Of a DNA stretch of 64,000 nucleotides, positions 24,005-32,951 are shown piece by piece. The stretch's first letter is position 1. Each line of letters opens with the position of its first letter. The stretch is from Actinomycetota bacterium (GTDB lineage Bacteria > Actinomycetota > Acidimicrobiia > Acidimicrobiales > Ilumatobacteraceae), in contig JAPKZY010000106.1 of assembly GCA_026393535.1 (NCBI GenBank), positions 1 to 64,000 of the forward strand, given 5' to 3'. The notes beneath the pieces were generated by a model that saw nothing but the letters and a program-made list of their open reading frames with translations, made no database searches and had not been told where the DNA came from. Both the position numbers and the translations under genes were made by a program.

Positions 24005-26986
24005 GTGCACGCAGGTCCCCGGCTCACCGCCCTATTCGGGCTTGGTATTGGGTGCCTTGTTCTTTCGCTCATCGGGCTCATGGGGGTTACGTCGCAATCA
24101 GTTGAGGCAGCGACGTTTTCCCGCATGGTCGTATGTGTTGGAAAGACAGACGGAAATCTGTCGGGCATGGCAGGTCCGCGGTGTGGATCGCTGCAGAAGA
24201 AAACAATATGGGTATCAACGTCATCACAGACAGTGGTGTGTGTTCGCGTATCAACCAAGCGACTTGCAATACCTCCTACGAAAAAATGTGCGCGCGGATA
24301 TGTGTCGATCATGACGTTTGCTGAGTCGGGAAACGTGAAGTTATGTCGTCATAATCTGACCAAGGAATTGGTCGTGAGAGTGCGTGCGAACTGTGCAAAA
24401 AGCCAGACGCTCTTGACAGTCAAGTTGCCTGTTATTGCTGCTTCGGTAATTGGTGCAGTTCCAGTTTTTGACAACGCTTCTAATGCTTCGCCAAGTACTG
24501 GCACGACAGGAGTGACAACAACATCTACGACTGTGGCGCCGACCACTTCGACCACTTCGACCACGTCGACGACTGCGGCACCGGTTCTGGTGGCACCCAC
24601 AACGACAGTGGTGCCTTCGTTAGTCTCCACGACCACTGTGGTATCGATTGTGACGACTACGACTGTGGCGCCAATTGTGACGACGACCACGGTTCCTTCG
24701 ACCACTTCGACCACTTCGACCACGGTTCCGCCAACACCTCTGCCCGTTGCGACGTCTCTGACTGCGACGTCAGCCACAATCGTGTCCGGAGATTCGACGA
24801 CGATTACCCCAGTGTTCTCGCGTGGCACAGCAACGGTGAATCATTCCGTCGGCACGGTGACCTCTGGTGTTGGTTTTGTGGTCTCGCCCACAGTGGCGAC
24901 TATGTACACCTTGACTGTTACTAATTCCGATGGTGCTACAGCTACTACGACCGTCCCGATTGCTGTGAACTCACTTTCCATCACGACACAGCCGCAGTCA
25001 TTGACCGTCCTTGACGGACTTCGGGGTCGACTTGCCGTCGTTGCGTCAGGAACAGGAACCGTGACGTATCAATGGTCAAATTCTTCAGGAATCATCGATG
25101 CTGATGGCGCGCGGTCTGATGCGTATCAGGCCACGGTCGCTGAGGCCTATACGGTCACAGTGACGAGCACATTGAATGGCACGACCGTATCGAAGACATC
25201 CAATATTGCTGAACTATCGGTTAATGCGGTGACCATCACTACGCAGCCACAAACTGTCACGCTTATTGAAGGTGGTGACGGGATTTGCACCGTGCGAGCG
25301 ACTGCAACAGGAGTAATGAGCTATCAGTGGTACATAGATGATGTTCTCGTTGTAGGTGGCACAAGCAGAGATCTTCCAGTAACGACGGAAAGTAATTGTA
25401 AAGCAGTAGTCACTAGCACCCTTGCAGGTACCACTGTCGATGCGCGTTCAACATCGGCAAACGTGTGGATCAACTCAGCGGTAATCGCATCGCAACCAAC
25501 TGACAGCGTGTTTACCGCTGGGAGCTTTATTCCGATTTCAGTCGGCCTGCAAAGCGCGGCCATCGGCCAAACTTTTGCTTATCAGTGGTTTAGAGGTGGA
25601 GTTGCAATTTCTTCTGCGAATTCGGCAACATATAACGCGTCGATTGCGGGCTCATATTACGTTGAAATAACCGCAACAATGAACGCAACAGTGTCGACGA
25701 AGAATTCAGCAACTGTCATAGTGTCATCAGTTGCTGCACCACTAATTGCATCTGTAGTCGCCGGAAGTTCGCGAATAGCTAGTGGTTCATCTACAACAAT
25801 CACGGCGGTATTTAGTGGGGGCAGTGCAGTATTGACACCTGGCAACACGGTGTTGTCGTCTGGGGTTGTGGTTACTGTGTCTCCGACAGTTAGCACGACT
25901 TATTCTGTGACCGTAACCAATGCTGCTGGAACACCTGTTTCCACAACAACACCAGTCGTAGTAGAAACAGGAGTCATTTCTGTTCTGGCAAGCCAACTCT
26001 CTGTTGCCCACGTAAATGGCGTCTCGATTCGCTTGGGAAATGGCAAAGTGTTGATTCTTGGCGGAACAACAACAGTTGCAGAACTTTTTGATCCGGTTGC
26101 TAATACGTTCTCTGCCACTGGAAGCATGGTTGTGCAACGTACCGCGCCCGCTGTCGTGCTTCTCAAGAACGGCAAAGTCTTGGTGATGGGCGGTCAGACA
26201 AATCAAGCGGGTTACCCCTCGATTAAGTCGGCTGAACTGTATGACCCAGCGACTGGATTGTTCACTGCAACCGGCGACATGGCCTATGCACGTTTAGGGG
26301 CAATGGCTGTTCTGCTTGACAATGGCAAAGTTCTCATTGCGGGAGGAAGAAATGCAAATACGTATCATCAGTCGGCTGAATTGTATGACCCAATGACTGG
26401 TGTTTTCTCTGGAACTTGGGGGATGAATGAGGCGCGCGCGTACTCAACTGCAGTGTTATTGAGTAATGGAAATGTCCTTGTCGTCGGCGGAGAAAACTAC
26501 GTCAGTGGCGCGGTCCAGCGATTAAGCACTGCGACGATATACGACGTCACCGTCGCCGGTGGCTACTGGAGATCGGTCTCTAGCTCAATGAACTCAGCCC
26601 GCACTGAAGCGATGTTCGTTTCGCTTTCTGATGGTCGATTGCTGATTGTTGGGGGGAGGCAGTCAAACTCAGTCTCGTTGGCTTCGACAGAATTATTCGA
26701 CCCAGCAACGATGACATTTGCGGTCTCCACGCCAACAATGGATACTGCACGATTCAGCTCAGGTGTAGTCAAGTTATCCGACGGCTCAGTGCTAATCGTT
26801 GGGGGCTATTCTGCCGGGACGTACTACGACTCAATCTTGTTGTTTGACCCCACTAGTAATGCTTTTTTCAATCTCGCCCCGAAGTTGACGACAGTGCTTT
26901 ACAACGTTCAGGCAACACTATTGATAGATGGTCGCGTTCTGATAAACGGTGGTGATCTTAAGACCGCGTTCTTGTACACGCCGTAA
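24005..26986 (+). CDS. Secreted multidomain protein: Thr-rich linker, Ig-like domains, kelch-type propeller
   Basis: A 993-residue protein with a signal peptide (hydrophobic 8-30, likely cleavage near 36). Residues 37-140 form a small Cys-containing domain. Residues 160-245 are a Thr/Ser/Val/Pro linker. A domain at 246-322 is repeated at 578-653 (VSPTVATMYTLTVTNSDG against VSPTVSTTYSVTVTNAAG). Between them lie three Ig-like units starting ITTQPQSLTV, ITTQPQTVTL and IASQPTDSVF, each with a YQW-type core. Residues 665-993 hold about seven kelch-like repeats (LxNGKVLIxGG...AELYDPxTGxF), enough for one beta-propeller. It is probably an extracellular binding or adhesion protein. No LPXTG anchor or C-terminal membrane helix was seen. 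Confidence 0.82.
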   Translation: MHAGPRLTALFGLGIGCLVLSLIGLMGVTSQSVEAATFSRMVVCVGKTDGNLSGMAGPRCGSLQKKTIWVSTSSQTVVCVRVSTKRLAIPPTKKCARGYVSIMTFAESGNVKLCRHNLTKELVVRVRANCAKSQTLLTVKLPVIAASVIGAVPVFDNASNASPSTGTTGVTTTSTTVAPTTSTTSTTSTTAAPVLVAPTTTVVPSLVSTTTVVSIVTTTTVAPIVTTTTVPSTTSTTSTTVPPTPLPVATSLTATSATIVSGDSTTITPVFSRGTATVNHSVGTVTSGVGFVVSPTVATMYTLTVTNSDGATATTTVPIAVNSLSITTQPQSLTVLDGLRGRLAVVASGTGTVTYQWSNSSGIIDADGARSDAYQATVAEAYTVTVTSTLNGTTVSKTSNIAELSVNAVTITTQPQTVTLIEGGDGICTVRATATGVMSYQWYIDDVLVVGGTSRDLPVTTESNCKAVVTSTLAGTTVDARSTSANVWINSAVIASQPTDSVFTAGSFIPISVGLQSAAIGQTFAYQWFRGGVAISSANSATYNASIAGSYYVEITATMNATVSTKNSATVIVSSVAAPLIASVVAGSSRIASGSSTTITAVFSGGSAVLTPGNTVLSSGVVVTVSPTVSTTYSVTVTNAAGTPVSTTTPVVVETGVISVLASQLSVAHVNGVSIRLGNGKVLILGGTTTVAELFDPVANTFSATGSMVVQRTAPAVVLLKNGKVLVMGGQTNQAGYPSIKSAELYDPATGLFTATGDMAYARLGAMAVLLDNGKVLIAGGRNANTYHQSAELYDPMTGVFSGTWGMNEARAYSTAVLLSNGNVLVVGGENYVSGAVQRLSTATIYDVTVAGGYWRSVSSSMNSARTEAMFVSLSDGRLLIVGGRQSNSVSLASTELFDPATMTFAVSTPTMDTARFSSGVVKLSDGSVLIVGGYSAGTYYDSILLFDPTSNAFFNLAPKLTTVLYNVQATLLIDGRVLINGGDLKTAFLYTP
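24523..24735 (+). repeat. Low-complexity Thr/Ser codon repeat inside the secreted protein gene
   Basis: Short tandem units such as GACCACTTC recur at 24541-24572 and again near 24697-24727, alternating with ACGACTGTG-type runs. They encode TSTTSTT and STTTV stretches of the linker. Such runs change length by slippage, so the linker may vary between strains. Confidence 0.7.
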
Positions 26987-27001
26987 CAAGAGGTACGTGG
27001 C

Positions 27002-27886
27002 TCACTGAGAGCGTTCGCCGTAGTCCTGCCATGGGGCATCACGCTCGCGAATGACTTCACGAAAGCCTTTTTCACTAAAGCCTTCAACCCATTGCTGTGC
27101 CTCCTCTGTGTGGCGGGTGATGCCATCGAAGAAAGTGCCGAGCAACTGGGATGTACGCAGCCCCATGTTTTCGAATGCCTGGTTTATGAGCAATTTATTG
27201 AGCGCCAATTGGTTGGCCGGAATATGACGGAAACGGCGTGCTTCTTCTTCGATGAATGCACCTAGTTCATCAGGCGGGCACACATGCGAAACGAGTCCAA
27301 TGCGATACGCGGTGTCTGCGTCAATTGCGCGACCAGTGAGAATGAATTGTTTGGCATGTTCAAGCCCAAGGCGATACACCCACATCATGGTGGTCGGAGT
27401 TCCGTATATGCGGCTCGGCGCATAACCAATGTGTGCATCTGATGCCATGTAGAGCAAGTCGCAACACATCACGAGATCTGTTGCACCACCAATGGCCCAT
27501 CCTTTGACTTCACCGAGAACTGGTTTCGGGCACTCCCAAATTTTCATGAAACGTTTCACGTTGTTTCCCATGAACTGCCAGTCACGCACTGGGTCCCACG
27601 CGCCTTCACGCGGCTCTGGTCCTTTAGCTCCGTATGGCGTTGACCATCTACGTTGTTCGTCTGCGTCAGAGCCAGATGGGCTGGCGGCTAAGTCGTATCC
27701 GGCGGTAAATGTGTCGCCTTCACCGCGAAGAACGATTGCACACACGTCACGCGATTTTGTTGCGCGGTCTATTCCGTCGGCGATTCCTTGAATGACTTCG
27801 TCGGTCAGCGTATTTTTCTTGTGTGGACGATTGATAGAGATGATCGCAATGTCATCACGTTCCACATAAAGCACAGGTTCTGTCAT
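27002..27886 (-). CDS. Crotonase/enoyl-CoA hydratase family protein
   Basis: A 294-residue crotonase, longer than the usual 260 because of an insert around residues 68-100. Oxyanion-hole segments are GDTFTAGYDL near residue 58 and VKGWAIGGATDLVM near 128. The Tyr-rich IGYAPSRIYGTPTTMMW lies where catalytic acids usually sit, so the chemistry may differ from simple hydration. A CAGAAT box, one base away from the local TANNNT pattern, lies six nt before the ATG at 27886. It converges on the kelch gene. Confidence 0.85.
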   Translation of the reverse strand: MTEPVLYVERDDIAIISINRPHKKNTLTDEVIQGIADGIDRATKSRDVCAIVLRGEGDTFTAGYDLAASPSGSDADEQRRWSTPYGAKGPEPREGAWDPVRDWQFMGNNVKRFMKIWECPKPVLGEVKGWAIGGATDLVMCCDLLYMASDAHIGYAPSRIYGTPTTMMWVYRLGLEHAKQFILTGRAIDADTAYRIGLVSHVCPPDELGAFIEEEARRFRHIPANQLALNKLLINQAFENMGLRTSQLLGTFFDGITRHTEEAQQWVEGFSEKGFREVIRERDAPWQDYGERSQ

Positions 27887-27924
27887 GAAGTGATTCTGAC
27901 AGATAGATCATTGACGTTGTGCGG

Positions 27925-28353
27925 TCAGACCTTTTCAAGGAAAACAAGCGGAATTTCACGCTCGGTCTTCAATTGATAGCCGCCGTAGTTTGCGTATTTC
28001 GCAACAATGATGGGCCACATTTCATCGCGCTCGTCTGATGTTGCAATGCGGGCGCGTCGTTCGTGTTTGGCTTCCGATTGGGTTGCTACCCATACGGTGG
28101 AATTGGCCCGTAAGTTTACGAACCATGCTGGGTGGTGATCGTCACCGCCACGCGATGCAACGACCACATATGTATCGCCTTGTTGAATAGGGGACGTCAG
28201 CATTATTTCGCGAGGTTGCCCTGATGTGCGACCAGTGGTCGTGAGTTTGAGAACGGGCATATTGCCGGCGTTCCATCCCTTTTTGCCGCCTGTGACGGTG
28301 AGAATCGTTTTATGGACAAAGTTCATGGTTTTAAGTGCAAGATCGCTAGGCAT
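27925..28353 (-). CDS. Deazaflavin (F420)-dependent nitroreductase, DDN family
   Basis: A 142-residue split-barrel protein. It contains MPVLKLTTTGRTSGQPREIMLTSP, the core of the mycobacterial deazaflavin-dependent nitroreductase family, and ending motifs VVASRGGDDHHPAWFVNLRAN and the YGGYQLKTEREIPLVFLEKV tail. These enzymes use reduced F420, in mycobacteria for quinone protection and nitroimidazole activation. Start: the ATG at 28353 (MPSDLALK) has a TANNNT box seven nt upstream and fits the family; an ATG at 28374 is the alternative. Everything upstream of that is shadow of the ABC gene. Confidence 0.85.
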   Translation of the reverse strand: MPSDLALKTMNFVHKTILTVTGGKKGWNAGNMPVLKLTTTGRTSGQPREIMLTSPIQQGDTYVVVASRGGDDHHPAWFVNLRANSTVWVATQSEAKHERRARIATSDERDEMWPIIVAKYANYGGYQLKTEREIPLVFLEKV

Positions 28354-28360
28354 TTTCACA

Positions 28361-28366
28361 AGGGTA
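28361..28366 (-). promoter_or_regulatory. Predicted -10 element of leaderless DDN-family gene
   Basis: TACCCT on the minus strand, seven nt before the ATG at 28353. Confidence 0.4.
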
Positions 28367-28437
28367 CTTCCCATGTGGTGTGACTTATGTGTCTGCCTTC
28401 TGTGGTTGATTACTTGCCAACTACAATCGGTTACCGC

Positions 28438-30174
28438 ATGTTGAAACGCCTCCTCTCTACTGTTCTTGCGAAATATAAAGGCCTTTTGTGGGTGGTCGTT
28501 GTATTTCAGGCCATTCAGGCCATGGCGGGTCTCTTTCTTCCGACGTTGAACTCCGACATCATCAATAACGGTGTCGTGAAGCACGACATTGGGTACATCT
28601 GGCAGATGGGCATCGTGATGCTTGTGGTCACTATTCTTCAAGTCGGTTTTTCCATTACTGCTGTCTATTTCGGGTCAAAAGTTGCAATGGGATTTGGTCG
28701 TGACGTGCGACGAAGCCTGTTTCACCAGGTCAACGATTTCTCGGCTCGAGAAGTTGCGCAGTTCGGTGCGCCGTCGCTGATTACGCGAATCACAAACGAC
28801 GTGCAACAGGTCCAAATGCTGGTGTTGATGACATGTACTTTGTTGCTCAGCGCTCCATTCACCTCTATTGGTGGCGTGTTTCTTGCCATGCATCAAGATC
28901 TTGGCTTGTCGCGCATTTTGATGTTCTCCATTCCAATTCTTGCCGTGCTGCTAGGGCTCATCATTGGCAGCATGGTGCCGTCATTTCGCAAGATGCAAGA
29001 ACGCATTGACCGCATCAATGAAATTCTGCGCGAACAACTCACCGGTATCCGTATTGTTCGCGCGTTTGTGCGTGAACCAGAAGAGAAAAAACGTTTCAGT
29101 GATGCAAATGCAGCCGTCACTGAGGTGGCGTTGCGTGGTGGCCGCTTGCAGGCGTTGATGTTCCCTACGGCAACGTTGATCATCAATATTTCTAGCGTTG
29201 CAGTTGTGTGGTTCGGGTCAGATCGCATCAACGCTGGCCTTATGAAGCCCGGCGCGATGATTGCATTCCTTACATATCTCACGCAAATCTTGATGTCGGT
29301 CATGATGGCAACTTGGATGGCAGCACTTATCCCTCGCGCCTCAGTGAGTGCCGAACGAATCCAAGAAGTACTCGACACGCCTACTTCGGTTGTTGTATCT
29401 GAGAATGCGATTACAGAATTGCAACAAACTGCTGTTTTGCAGTTTGACTCTGTAGGTTTTCATTATCCTGGCGCAGAACTTCCTGTGCTCGACAATGTTT
29501 CTTTCACCGTACGAGCAGGCCAAACATTGGCAGTCATCGGAAGCACAGGTTCTGGAAAGACGACATTGGTCAGTCTGATTCCGCGTTTGTTTGATGCAAC
29601 GAGCGGTGCAGTATTGCTCGACGGAGTTGATGTGCGTGACTTGGCTCCCGAGGCACTGTGGTCGCGGGTGGGCATTGTTCCACAAAAGCCTTATTTGTTT
29701 TCCGGCACTGTTGCCAGCAATCTTGGGTACGGCAAAGAGAATGCAACCGAAGATGAAATGTGGACTGCACTGCGCACTGCACAAGCCGAAGATTTTGTGC
29801 GTGCAATGCCTGGCGGCCTAGATGCCGTAATCGCGCAAGGTGGGTCAAATGTGTCCGGAGGCCAACGTCAGCGGTTGGCTATTGCGCGAGCACTTATTCG
29901 TCACCCCGAGATCTATTTGTTTGACGACTCTTTCTCGGCATTGGACCTAGCCACTGATGCACGGTTGCGTGAAGCCTTGGCGCCGTCAGTACGCGATGCC
30001 GTAGTCGTTATCGTTGCCCAGCGAGTCTCCACCATTCGTGACGCTGACCAGATTTTGGTTCTGGAAGATGGAGTGTGCGTGGGTCTCGGTACGCATGACG
30101 AACTGTTGGAGTCTTGTCCGACGTTCCAAGAAATTGTTGAGTCACAGGCTGCTGTGAACGAGGGTGCGATATGA
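28438..30174 (+). CDS. ABC exporter half-transporter with degenerate Walker B (subunit 1)
   Basis: A 578-residue type IV ABC exporter subunit: six membrane segments within residues 1-310, then a nucleotide-binding domain. Walker A is GSTGSGKTTL, the signature VSGGQRQR is canonical, but Walker B reads IYLFDDSFSALD, with Asp where the catalytic Glu belongs. Heterodimeric exporters such as TM287/288 show the same asymmetry. The ATG at 28438 (MLKRLLSTVLAKY) is chosen as the start; TACAAT lies ten nt before it. The last four bases overlap the partner gene (ATGA). Confidence 0.92.
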   Translation: MLKRLLSTVLAKYKGLLWVVVVFQAIQAMAGLFLPTLNSDIINNGVVKHDIGYIWQMGIVMLVVTILQVGFSITAVYFGSKVAMGFGRDVRRSLFHQVNDFSAREVAQFGAPSLITRITNDVQQVQMLVLMTCTLLLSAPFTSIGGVFLAMHQDLGLSRILMFSIPILAVLLGLIIGSMVPSFRKMQERIDRINEILREQLTGIRIVRAFVREPEEKKRFSDANAAVTEVALRGGRLQALMFPTATLIINISSVAVVWFGSDRINAGLMKPGAMIAFLTYLTQILMSVMMATWMAALIPRASVSAERIQEVLDTPTSVVVSENAITELQQTAVLQFDSVGFHYPGAELPVLDNVSFTVRAGQTLAVIGSTGSGKTTLVSLIPRLFDATSGAVLLDGVDVRDLAPEALWSRVGIVPQKPYLFSGTVASNLGYGKENATEDEMWTALRTAQAEDFVRAMPGGLDAVIAQGGSNVSGGQRQRLAIARALIRHPEIYLFDDSFSALDLATDARLREALAPSVRDAVVVIVAQRVSTIRDADQILVLEDGVCVGLGTHDELLESCPTFQEIVESQAAVNEGAI

Positions 30175-32051
30175 GCACAGAGAACGAAACAAAAGACGAA
30201 AAACCAGCGCAGCACATGCCGGGTTCTGAGCTTCGTACATCGCGTATGAGCACTGTGGGTATGCCCGTTGAAAAATCTGAAAACTTCTCGGAGACTGCAC
30301 AGCGCTTAGTGCGTTTGATGGCAGATGAAAAGTACCTCGTGATATTGGTGATGTTTCTTGCCGTTGTCAGCGTTGCGCTTGTAGTTCTTGGGCCTCGAAT
30401 ACTGGGGCACGCAACCGATATTTTGTTCAACGGACTCACGAAGCGTGACGGACAAACCGGTGTCAATTTTACCTCGCTGCATCACACGTTGGAACTTGCA
30501 CTTGGCTTGTATGTTCTGTCTTTTGTTTTGGCGTACAGTCAGACGTTCATGCTTGCTGGTGTTGTACAACGCACCATGTTTACATTGCGCGCTGATGTCG
30601 AGGCAAAAATTCACAGACTGCCCCTGAGCTACATCGACCGCCACTCGCGAGGCGACCTTTTGAGCCGAGTCACTAATGACATCGACAATATCTCCCAGAG
30701 TTTGCAGCAGTCATTAAGCCAACTCATCACGTCACTGCTAACCATTGCCGGTGTCTTGATCATGATGCTTGCCTTGTCTCCGATCCTTGCAATTATCGCC
30801 ATCATCACTGTCCCAGTGTCGATTAGCACGATGAATCGTCTTGCGCGTCGCTCAAAGCAGAAGTTCATTGCACAGTGGTCTCACACGGGTGCATTGAACG
30901 GGTTAATTGAAGAAACATTTACGGGTCATGCGATTGTTAAGACGTTTGGTCGCCAGCGAAGTGTGGAAGATCGTTTTGCGACTACTAATGAAAAGCTCTA
31001 TAAGGCTGGGTTTGGAGCGCAGTTCATTTCGGGGTCTATTCAGCCAGCCATGATGTTTGTCGGTAACTTGAACTATCTGATGATTGCTGTTGTTGGTGGA
31101 ATTCGTGTTGCATCTGGTTCTATGGGGCTCGGTGATGTGCAGGCATTCATTCAGTACTCACGCCAGTTCACGCAGCCACTCACACAGACCACGTCAATGA
31201 TGAACGTGTTGCAGTCAGGTGTTGCTTCTGCAGAACGCGTTTTTGAAGTGCTTGATACTGAAGAAGAGAGCCCAGAGGCAGAGTTTGTTCCATCACCGCC
31301 GGTTCAGGGCCGCGTTGCGTTTGAAGATGTCACCTTCTCATACGACCCAGATCGTCCATTGATCACTGATCTGTCGTTAGTAGCTGAACCAGGTACCACT
31401 GTTGCCATCGTGGGGCCAACGGGTGCTGGTAAAACCACCTTGGTAAACCTCATCATGCGGTTCTATGAATTGAATAGTGGACGCATCACTCTTGATGGTC
31501 GAGATATCTCTCTGATGCCACGTAGTGAATTACGTTCAAACATCGGGATGGTGTTGCAAGATACGTGGCTCTTTGGCGGCACGATCCGCGAGAACATTGC
31601 TTACGGAAAACCGTCTGCGACAGAAGAGCAAATTCGTGCCGCGGCAAAGGCTGCATATGTGGACCGCTTTGTTCACTCGTTGCCAATGGGATACGACACC
31701 ATTTTGGATAACGAAGGTGGGGCAGTCAGCGCTGGCGAAAAGCAATTACTCACTATTGCTCGTGCATTCTTGGCTGATCCAACAATTCTCATTCTTGATG
31801 AAGCGACTAGCTCGGTAGACACACGAACTGAAGTATTGATTCAGCGCGCAATGGTTGCGCTGCGTAGTCAACGCACCAGCTTTGTTATTGCCCACAGACT
31901 TTCCACCATTCGTGACGCAGACGTCATCTTGGTCATGGAAGATGGTCGCATTGTGGAGCAAGGATCACACGAAGAATTGCTTGCCTCACGCGGCGCGTAT
32001 TTCCGTCTGTATCAGTCGCAGTTCTCTGGCGCTGCAACTGACGTTGACTAA
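30171..32051 (+). CDS. ABC exporter half-transporter with canonical Walker B (subunit 2)
   Basis: A 626-residue partner subunit with a roughly 45-residue soluble N-terminal extension, six membrane segments (about 50-350) and a nucleotide-binding domain. Walker A is GPTGAGKTTL and Walker B ILDEATSSVD keeps the catalytic Glu, while the signature is altered to VSAGEKQL. Combined with subunit 1, one composite ATP site has canonical parts (this Walker B plus the partner signature) and the other is degenerate. That is the expected complementarity of a heterodimeric multidrug or lipid exporter. Substrate unknown. It ends directly against the convergent LLM gene. Confidence 0.93.
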   Translation: MSTENETKDEKPAQHMPGSELRTSRMSTVGMPVEKSENFSETAQRLVRLMADEKYLVILVMFLAVVSVALVVLGPRILGHATDILFNGLTKRDGQTGVNFTSLHHTLELALGLYVLSFVLAYSQTFMLAGVVQRTMFTLRADVEAKIHRLPLSYIDRHSRGDLLSRVTNDIDNISQSLQQSLSQLITSLLTIAGVLIMMLALSPILAIIAIITVPVSISTMNRLARRSKQKFIAQWSHTGALNGLIEETFTGHAIVKTFGRQRSVEDRFATTNEKLYKAGFGAQFISGSIQPAMMFVGNLNYLMIAVVGGIRVASGSMGLGDVQAFIQYSRQFTQPLTQTTSMMNVLQSGVASAERVFEVLDTEEESPEAEFVPSPPVQGRVAFEDVTFSYDPDRPLITDLSLVAEPGTTVAIVGPTGAGKTTLVNLIMRFYELNSGRITLDGRDISLMPRSELRSNIGMVLQDTWLFGGTIRENIAYGKPSATEEQIRAAAKAAYVDRFVHSLPMGYDTILDNEGGAVSAGEKQLLTIARAFLADPTILILDEATSSVDTRTEVLIQRAMVALRSQRTSFVIAHRLSTIRDADVILVMEDGRIVEQGSHEELLASRGAYFRLYQSQFSGAATDVD

Positions 32052-32924
32052 TTATTTGACTTTGCTGATGACGTCTTCGCCGTATTGAGCAAGAGCATCT
32101 TCGGTCCCGCGATAGAACAAGAACGCAGGCACAATGACTCGTTCAACGCCAAGAGCCTCAAGTGCGCTTATTTCTTCTAGTGCATTCGGGCCAATTGCGC
32201 CGTTGCCACCTGTTGTGATTTCAACGTCGTCCGGATTGCGACCGTGCTTGATGGCAGATTCCCGGGTGATGCCAATTATGCGAGCAAGTTCTTCATGTGA
32301 ACCACCTGCAGGAAAGAAGCCATCGCCGAGACGGCCAGCTCGCTTGGCTGCAATGTCAGTGCTGCCGCCGATGTGAATAGGAATGGAGCCCTTGACTGGT
32401 TGTGGACGCAAGATGCAGTTATCGAAGTTGACGAACTCGCCATGGTACGCCGCCTTTTCTTCTGACCACAATGCGCGCATCGCAGCGATGTTTTCATCGT
32501 TACGTTTTCCGCGTTCATTAAATGGCACGCCGATGGCATCAAATTCCTCTTTCATCCAGCCAACGCCAGTACCAAGAAGCATGCGTCCGTTTGACATGAA
32601 GTCAAGTGTTGCCAATTCCTTTGCAAGCACTACTGGGTTGCGCTGCGGCAAAATGAGAATTCCGGTAGCAAGATTGATCGCTTGCGTTGCTGCTGCGATG
32701 TATGTGAGCCAGATCAGCGGATCAGGAATAGGGGAGTCGTCACCACCAGGCATTTTCCCGGTGTCGCTATATGGGTAAGGAGAGTTGTAATCAGCAGGGA
32801 CAACAACGTGTTCCACAGTCCACAATGATTCGAACCCAGCAGTTTCGGCGGCTTGTGCCATAGCGACTGCCTTGTCGGGATTGATAAATGGACCGGTATT
32901 AGCGAAGGCAATTGCAAATTTCAT
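32052..32924 (-). CDS. LLM-class F420-dependent oxidoreductase
   Basis: A 290-residue luciferase-like protein of the short F420 family. Hallmarks are AQAAETAGFESLWTVEHVVVP, LATGILILPQRNPVVLAKELATLDFMSNGRMLLGTGVGW and PIHIGGSTDIAAKRAGRLGDGFFP. Hydride transfer from F420H2 is known for the family; the substrate is unknown. No clear ribosome site precedes the ATG at 32924. Its stop lies one base after that of the ABC gene, so the convergent genes touch. Confidence 0.9.
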   Translation of the reverse strand: MKFAIAFANTGPFINPDKAVAMAQAAETAGFESLWTVEHVVVPADYNSPYPYSDTGKMPGGDDSPIPDPLIWLTYIAAATQAINLATGILILPQRNPVVLAKELATLDFMSNGRMLLGTGVGWMKEEFDAIGVPFNERGKRNDENIAAMRALWSEEKAAYHGEFVNFDNCILRPQPVKGSIPIHIGGSTDIAAKRAGRLGDGFFPAGGSHEELARIIGITRESAIKHGRNPDDVEITTGGNGAIGPNALEEISALEALGVERVIVPAFLFYRGTEDALAQYGEDVISKVK

Positions 32925-32951
32925 GTTGTGATTTCTGTGTGGTGGAAGTTC

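Noticed and set aside
24349-24828. Minus-strand Val/Thr-rich ORF in the Thr-codon repeat
   Set aside because: It is the antisense shadow of the low-complexity linker of the secreted protein; no ribosome site and no family features.
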